Shown one piece after another: positions 14,532-18,345 of a stretch of DNA of 18,345 bases (positions are counted from its first letter, which is position 1; each line of letters begins with the position of its first letter). The position numbers were made by a program, and so were the translations under genes. The stretch is taken from NCBI GenBank assembly GCA_030628905.1, contig DAOVQB010000080.1, positions 1 through 18,345 of the forward strand, in the 5' to 3' direction. The notes under the pieces are model-generated. The model saw only the letters and a list, made by a program, of their open reading frames with translations. It did no database searches and was not told the origin of the DNA. The DNA is from DAOVQB01 sp023128935 (GTDB lineage: Bacteria; Eisenbacteria; RBG-16-71-46; CAIMUX01; WJJG01).

Positions 14532-15832
14532 CACATTCGTCCGCGCGGGAACAGGAATCTCAAACCAAGACCCGAGAGCAACCGAGATAGCTGCGCATGC
14601 TTCCGGGGGTCATGCTCTTGCAGAATGGCCATCCGCTCCAATCCGGCGGCAACGCCCAGGCTGATCAGGAAGGCCAGGAGTGTTGCAATGATGCAAATCA
14701 CGGCGCGATGGGGTTTGACCTTCTCCTGCGGCGTGGCTGGCCCGTCCAGAACTTGGATGGTCGGCACGTCCCGCACCTCCTGAATCCGGTACTGTTCCAG
14801 CATCTGGGTGAGCAGTTCGAAGAGAGCCGCCTGGGTCTCCAGCTCGCGATAGAGCCGCAAGTAGGTGAGGCTGAGCGCAGGCAACCGCTTGAGATCAATG
14901 ATGGCCGATGGCCCCTCTGGGCCCACTCCTACCTCGGCATCAGATGGAGGTGCGGCATTCCCCACGGATGAGTCTCGTCCCGAGCGCCCCTCCAGCGAGG
15001 ATTTCGCTTCCTCCAAGGATCGCACCAGCGCCTCCAGACGCTGTACTTCGGGATGGTCTTGACCAACCTGCGCCGTGAGGGCATCGCGTTCGACGATGGC
15101 CGCAATGCGCTCGGCTTCCACCTTCGCCACGGTCTGAATCAGCGCTGTCGCTTGCTCTTCGGGAACCAGCAACCCCTCACGCTGCTGGAAAGCACACAGC
15201 GATTCCTCCGCCGCGGCCAATACCCCGCGGGTCGCCTGCAAGCGCTCGGCGATGAAACAGCGCACATCTGCGGCGCGGCTCCGGCGCGTCTCGCGCTGGA
15301 TTTCGTCCAGGATGGCCAGGCAGGAAGCAGTAATCGCCTCGGCGCGCTCGGGCAGCTTATCTTCGACACGAACTCTAACGATCCCCTCACCACCAACGCG
15401 GGTCTTGATGTGATGCGAGAATTCCTTGAGCGCCTCGTCGATATTGTCGCACTTGTAGACGCGGATCAGATCGTGATCATTGATGACCTGCTCTCGCAGC
15501 CTGCGACTGCGCAGGATACCGGCCAGGTAGTCGGAGGGAGAGGCCCAGATGGGTAGCCTAGGCCCTCCCGAAATGCTCAGGGCCGCCTGACTGGCGGCAC
15601 CCAGGGCGGAACCCAGACCCCGAGAGAGCCCAGCCAGCGCCAGTTGGTCCTCCTGTGGTGGGAGGATGGTCACTTGGGCTGCATACCAGTTCGGAAGGAT
15701 TAGGCTGACAATCACCGCTAGTAGCGCCACGAGTCCAGTGTTCAAAAGCACGAGCTTGCGCCATCGCAGAAGACGCACTAGGAAGTCCAGCGTGCTGATC
15801 TGGGGCTTGGCTCGGCCGACTGCATCCTGCAT
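14531..15832 (-). CDS. Wzz/GumC-like chain-length determinant (polysaccharide co-polymerase)
   Basis: The 433-aa inner-membrane protein has the co-polymerase layout. A short basic cytoplasmic N-terminus and transmembrane helix 1 (about 27-46) are followed by a large periplasmic domain. That domain contains SPSDYLAGILRSRRLREQVI (98-117) and long heptad-rich helices (about 165-280). Near the second membrane helix is the proline motif VLDGPATPQEKVKPHR (361-376), with the helix at about 376-396. The C-terminal cytoplasmic tail is short and lacks Walker motifs, so there is no fused tyrosine kinase. It sets chain length and bridges to a Wza-type exporter. GGAG lies seven bases before the ATG. Its stop overlaps the start of the ligase/polymerase gene. 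It lies 102 bp after atpC with a candidate terminator between, so it may have its own promoter, but none was identified. Confidence 0.88.
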   Translation of the reverse strand: MQDAVGRAKPQISTLDFLVRLLRWRKLVLLNTGLVALLAVIVSLILPNWYAAQVTILPPQEDQLALAGLSRGLGSALGAASQAALSISGGPRLPIWASPSDYLAGILRSRRLREQVINDHDLIRVYKCDNIDEALKEFSHHIKTRVGGEGIVRVRVEDKLPERAEAITASCLAILDEIQRETRRSRAADVRCFIAERLQATRGVLAAAEESLCAFQQREGLLVPEEQATALIQTVAKVEAERIAAIVERDALTAQVGQDHPEVQRLEALVRSLEEAKSSLEGRSGRDSSVGNAAPPSDAEVGVGPEGPSAIIDLKRLPALSLTYLRLYRELETQAALFELLTQMLEQYRIQEVRDVPTIQVLDGPATPQEKVKPHRAVICIIATLLAFLISLGVAAGLERMAILQEHDPRKHAQLSRLLSGLGLRFLFPRGRM

Positions 15833-15898
15833 CGGTCATCTCCAGCGTGAAGGCGCTGTCTGGCCCAGGCCGGGCGATTTGTAAAAGCGTGCATTCTC

Positions 15899-15920
15899 AG
15901 GGGGCACATCCTGGCCCCCC
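15899..15920 (-). terminator. Candidate terminator hairpin after atpC
   Basis: GGGGGC (15900-15905) pairs with GCCCCC (15914-15919) around an 8-nt loop, 15 bp past the atpC stop on the minus strand. The stem is pure GC. There is no immediate U-run after it (a CTTTTAC comes about 15 nt later), so it is only a plausible attenuating or Rho-assisted end for the ATP synthase operon. The rest of this gap shows a short GCCC-AGGCC-GGGC hairpin and nothing else. Confidence 0.4.
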
Positions 15921-15934
15921 GTGCGCGCTCAGTT

Positions 15935-16351
15935 TCAAACTCCCACACTGCGGCGGCCGACACGCAGGCGCGCAAACGCACGCTTGAGCGCTGCCTCCGC
16001 GCGCGCAACATCCAACTCGCCCTTGCGCTCCTTCAGTTGAACCCGGGCACGCTCCTTGGCATTCTCGGCCCGTTCGATGTCGATCTCTCCTGGACGCTCA
16101 ACGGAATCGGCAAGCACAACCGCATGATTGCCCGAGACCTCGAGGAAGCCGCCACTGATACAATACTCCTCCTTGCGACCATCTGGGAAGGTAAGCGCCA
16201 GAAGACCCGGAACCAAACCCGTTATCAAGGGGGCATGGTTCGCCAAGACACCAAGGAACCCCTCGGTTCCAGGCACGATCATAGAGACGATCTGGGCTTT
16301 CAGGACCGTCTTTTCGGGAGTCAGCAATTCCACATCGTATGTGGATTCCAT
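15935..16351 (-). CDS. atpC: ATP synthase F1 subunit epsilon
   Basis: The 138-aa protein is the epsilon subunit of the rotor stalk, which couples c-ring rotation to F1 and can inhibit ATP hydrolysis. The N-terminal beta-sandwich shows VELLTPEKTVL (8-18), IVPGTEGFLGVLANHAPLIT (25-44), the most conserved stretch, and YCISGGFLEV (63-72). A C-terminal two-helix region follows from about 90 (ERAENAKERARVQL). Length and domains are normal. GAGG lies seven bases before the ATG, and the gene follows atpD by 28 nt in the usual order. It appears to be the last gene of the operon, with a GC-rich hairpin 15 bp downstream. Confidence 0.97.
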   Translation of the reverse strand: MESTYDVELLTPEKTVLKAQIVSMIVPGTEGFLGVLANHAPLITGLVPGLLALTFPDGRKEEYCISGGFLEVSGNHAVVLADSVERPGEIDIERAENAKERARVQLKERKGELDVARAEAALKRAFARLRVGRRSVGV

Positions 16352-16379
16352 GCCTCAATCCTCAAGCTGTGGCACTCGA

Positions 16380-17810
16380 CTAGGCTGTAGCGCCAGCCGT
16401 TGCCTTCAGCTCTTCCGCTCGTTCGATAACTTCCTCAATACCGCCGACCATGTAAAACGCCTGCTCGGGCAGTTCATCATATTTACCCTCGCAGATCTCC
16501 TTGAAGCTGCGCACCGTGTCCTCGAGTTTCACATACCGGCCCTCTGTACCCGTGAAAGCTTCCGCTACAAAGAATGGTTGTGAAAGGAATTTCTGGATCT
16601 TGCGGGCGCGCTGTACAACCTGTCGATCATCTTCGGACAACTCCTCCATCCCGAGGATCGCAATGATATCTTGAAGGTCCTTGTACGTCTGTAGGATCGA
16701 CTGCACCTTACGCGCGACTTTGTAGTGCTCCTCGCCAACTACCCGCGGATCAAGGATGCGCGAGGTTGAGTCGAGCGGGTCCACGGCCGGATAGATACCC
16801 AACTCGGCGATCTGCCGCGAGAGCACTGTGGTCGCATCCAAGTGGGCAAAGGCGGTGGCCGGCGCCGGGTCGGTCAGGTCGTCAGCAGGAACGTAGATCG
16901 CCTGCACCGAAGTGATCGAGCCCTTCATGGTGGACGTGATGCGCTCCTGCAGCTCTGCCATTTCGGTCGAGAGCGTTGGTTGGTACCCCACCGCCGAAGG
17001 CATCCGTCCCAGGAGCGCGGATACTTCCGAACCGGCCTGCGTGAACCGGAAGATGTTGTCTATAAAATAGAGTACGTCCTGCCCCATCTTGTCGCGGAAG
17101 TACTCGGCCACCGTAACGCCAGTCAGACCCACGCGCAGACGCGCCCCAGGCGGCTCATTCATCTGGCCATAGATAAGGGCGGTTTTCTCTATTACGCCCG
17201 ATGCCTTCATCTCCAACCACAGGTCATTGCCCTCGCGCGTGCGCTCACCCACACCCGAAAAGACCGAATAGCCACCATGCTCGGAGGCGATGTTGCGGAT
17301 CAGTTCCATGATCACAACGGTCTTGCCCACGCCCGCACCGCCAAAGAGCCCTATCTTGCCACCCTTCGGGTATGGAGCCAGCAAGTCCACAACCTTGATG
17401 CCCGTTTCGAAGATGCTCGTCTGGGTGTCCTGGTCCACGAACTTGGGGGGTTGGCGGTGGATCGGAAGCCGCATCTCGGGATTCGGCAGGGGCCCGCCGA
17501 GATCGATCGGATCCCCGAGCAGGTTGATAACCCGCCCCAGGCACTGCTCACCAACCGGCACAGTTATCGGACCGCCCGTGTCCACAGCCCGCATGCCGCG
17601 CACCAACCCATCGGTCGAAGCCATGGCTACGCAGCGCACGACCCGGTCTCCCAGGTGCAGTGCCACCTCTACGGTAACATTGGACTCTAGCTGGTCATCC
17701 TCGATCAGGATGGCACTGTTGATATCGGGCAACTCCCCCGTGGAGAACGCCACATCTACCGTTGGGCCGATCACCCGCATCACACGTCCGATGTTGGCCT
17801 CACCTGCCAT
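16380..17810 (-). CDS. atpD: ATP synthase F1 subunit beta
   Basis: This is the 476-aa catalytic subunit of F1, making ATP at the membrane-attached head. It shows the N-terminal beta-barrel (RVMRVIGPTVDVAF), Walker A GGAGVGKT (157-164), the catalytic-site GERTREG, Walker B and following helix (LYFIDNIFRFTQAGSEVSAL), the ALLGRMPSAVGYQPTL loop, a DELSEED-type segment reading EELSEDD, and the late LPEQAFYMVGG. All key residues seem intact and the length is typical. AGGGG six bases before the ATG is a good ribosome binding site. The same start region (stop-codon context, Shine-Dalgarno and ATG) is duplicated 67 bp upstream, just after atpG. Confidence 0.98.
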   Translation of the reverse strand: MAGEANIGRVMRVIGPTVDVAFSTGELPDINSAILIEDDQLESNVTVEVALHLGDRVVRCVAMASTDGLVRGMRAVDTGGPITVPVGEQCLGRVINLLGDPIDLGGPLPNPEMRLPIHRQPPKFVDQDTQTSIFETGIKVVDLLAPYPKGGKIGLFGGAGVGKTVVIMELIRNIASEHGGYSVFSGVGERTREGNDLWLEMKASGVIEKTALIYGQMNEPPGARLRVGLTGVTVAEYFRDKMGQDVLYFIDNIFRFTQAGSEVSALLGRMPSAVGYQPTLSTEMAELQERITSTMKGSITSVQAIYVPADDLTDPAPATAFAHLDATTVLSRQIAELGIYPAVDPLDSTSRILDPRVVGEEHYKVARKVQSILQTYKDLQDIIAILGMEELSEDDRQVVQRARKIQKFLSQPFFVAEAFTGTEGRYVKLEDTVRSFKEICEGKYDELPEQAFYMVGGIEEVIERAEELKATAGATA

Positions 17811-17902
17811 CGTGGTCCCCTTCCCTTTACTTCAGCGCACGACTACGCGGATGCTCCCCGCAACCGCTGCGGGCCATCGTGGTCCTCTTCCCTTTACTCC
17901 AG
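17806..17902. repeat. 30-bp direct repeat at the atpG-atpD junction
   Basis: Positions 17806-17835 and 17873-17902 match at 28 of 30 bases, 67 bp apart. Each copy, read on the minus strand, holds the end of a reading frame (GAG TAA or AAG TAA), an AAGGGAAG-type Shine-Dalgarno, a GACCACG spacer and an ATG followed by GC. One copy serves atpD and the other follows the atpG stop codon directly. A segmental duplication of the translation-start region is the simplest reading. Confidence 0.85.
17827..17877 (-). other. 16-codon mini-ORF between atpG and atpD
   Basis: The upstream repeat copy gives a full initiation site (AAGGGAAGAGGACCACG then ATG). It opens a short frame, MARSGCGEHPRSRALK, that ends in TAA within the Shine-Dalgarno region of atpD. 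The peptide resembles nothing recognised and may have no function. Translation of it could let ribosomes terminate beside the atpD start and so affect atpG:atpD stoichiometry. The start signals are seen directly; the regulatory role is inference. Confidence 0.35.
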
Positions 17903-18345
17903 TGCGGCAGCTCCGCCCACGATCTCTCCCAATTCCGTGGTAATGGCCGCCTGGCGGAGCTTGTTTGCCGTCAGTGTCAACGATGAGATCATCTCGTCGG
18001 CGTTCTTGGTTGCGTTGCTCATGGCAATCATGCGCGCGGAGAATTCCGAAGCCAGAGAATCGGCCAGGATCGAAAGCACTCTGGTCGTGACATACTGCGG
18101 CAAGAGCGCATCGAAGATCGCTTCCGGATCAGGCTCGAAAATATAGCTCGCCTCCGTCTGAGCGCCCTCCACTGGCACCACCGGCACGAGCGGGCTGACC
18201 TCCAGAGTGCGCCTGGCAGTCGTGATAAAGCGGGTGTAGACGAACTCGACGCGATCCACCTCACCGTCAAGGAAGAGACTGACTGACTGCCGGCCCAAGG
18301 TTCGGACGAGCCCGAGATCCAGCTGATCGCCCAGCTGGGGGATGG
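17894..18345 (-). CDS. atpG: ATP synthase F1 subunit gamma, C-terminal part (cut by window edge)
   Basis: About 150 codons of the gamma subunit, the central rotor shaft of F1, are present and the 5' part lies beyond the right edge. The frame stays open to 18345, so the first in-window TTG (18298) is not the start. Typical features are VRTLGRQSVSLF, the FVYTRFITTARR segment, LLPQYVTTRVLSILADSLASEFSARM, and the highly conserved C-terminal helix AMSNATKNADEMISSLTLTANKLRQAAITTELGEIVGGAAAL. Written in parts, its key residues are MSNATKNA and NKLRQAAITTEL. It ends 83 nt before atpD, and a start-region duplicate fills that gap. Confidence 0.95.
   Translation of the reverse strand, partial: IPQLGDQLDLGLVRTLGRQSVSLFLDGEVDRVEFVYTRFITTARRTLEVSPLVPVVPVEGAQTEASYIFEPDPEAIFDALLPQYVTTRVLSILADSLASEFSARMIAMSNATKNADEMISSLTLTANKLRQAAITTELGEIVGGAAALE

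Noticed and set aside
13447..14664. Long plus-strand open frame of 405 codons opposite the ligase-like gene
   Set aside because: Its translation is rich in Arg, Pro, Ser and Thr with no recognisable domain. It is antisense to a membrane protein with clear family motifs in GC-rich DNA, so it is a shadow frame.
16842..17690. Plus-strand open frame of 282 codons opposite atpD
   Set aside because: It is fully antisense to a highly conserved ATP synthase subunit, and its composition is rich in His and Arg without motifs.

Overview
The window is GC-rich and comes from a bacterium with a double membrane. Signs of this are three Cys-anchored secreted proteins, a Wza-type outer-membrane polysaccharide exporter with a Wzz/GumC-type partner, and a standard bacterial F1 ATP synthase. 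A serpin, heparinase II/III-like lyases, a CBM9-like domain and a DegT-type enzyme together fit free-living polysaccharide degraders such as the PVC group and related candidate phyla. That placement is inference; no rRNA or other taxonomic marker was read. No tRNA, rRNA, CRISPR array or insertion sequence was recognised. Almost everything lies on the minus strand, so the gene order below is read from right to left.

(1) 15935-18345: the 3' part of an ATP synthase operon, atpG (cut by the right edge), atpD and atpC. The atpG-atpD junction contains a 30-bp direct repeat that copies the atpD translation-start region and creates a 16-codon mini-ORF. A hairpin follows atpC.

(2) 11405-15832: a polysaccharide assembly and export set. 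A Wzz/GumC-like co-polymerase and an O-antigen ligase/Wzy-like membrane protein overlap at their junction on the minus strand. A Wza-like export protein with two SLBB-type segments converges on them from the plus strand. No glycosyltransferase is present.

(3) 133-11196: a likely minus-strand operon, reading serpin lipoprotein, an 18-bp tandem repeat, an SSS-family Na+/solute symporter, a DegT/DnrJ/EryC1-type aminotransferase, a large CBM9 plus heparinase II/III-like lipoprotein, a second heparinase-like lipoprotein, and a TIM-barrel amidohydrolase. The last three junctions overlap (ATGA, 32 nt, ATGA), so translation is probably coupled. The reading offered here is a uronate- or amino-sugar-polysaccharide utilisation locus. 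Anchored lyases would cut the polymer, the symporter would import fragments, and cytoplasmic enzymes would process them. A secreted protease inhibitor leads the operon. The polymer itself cannot be named from sequence alone.

The serpin and the Wza-like gene diverge from a 208-bp intergenic region. Start sites were revised where Shine-Dalgarno sequences, overlaps or signal peptides decided them: aminotransferase at 7775, large lyase at 6555, Wza-like protein at 11405, ligase at 14531.
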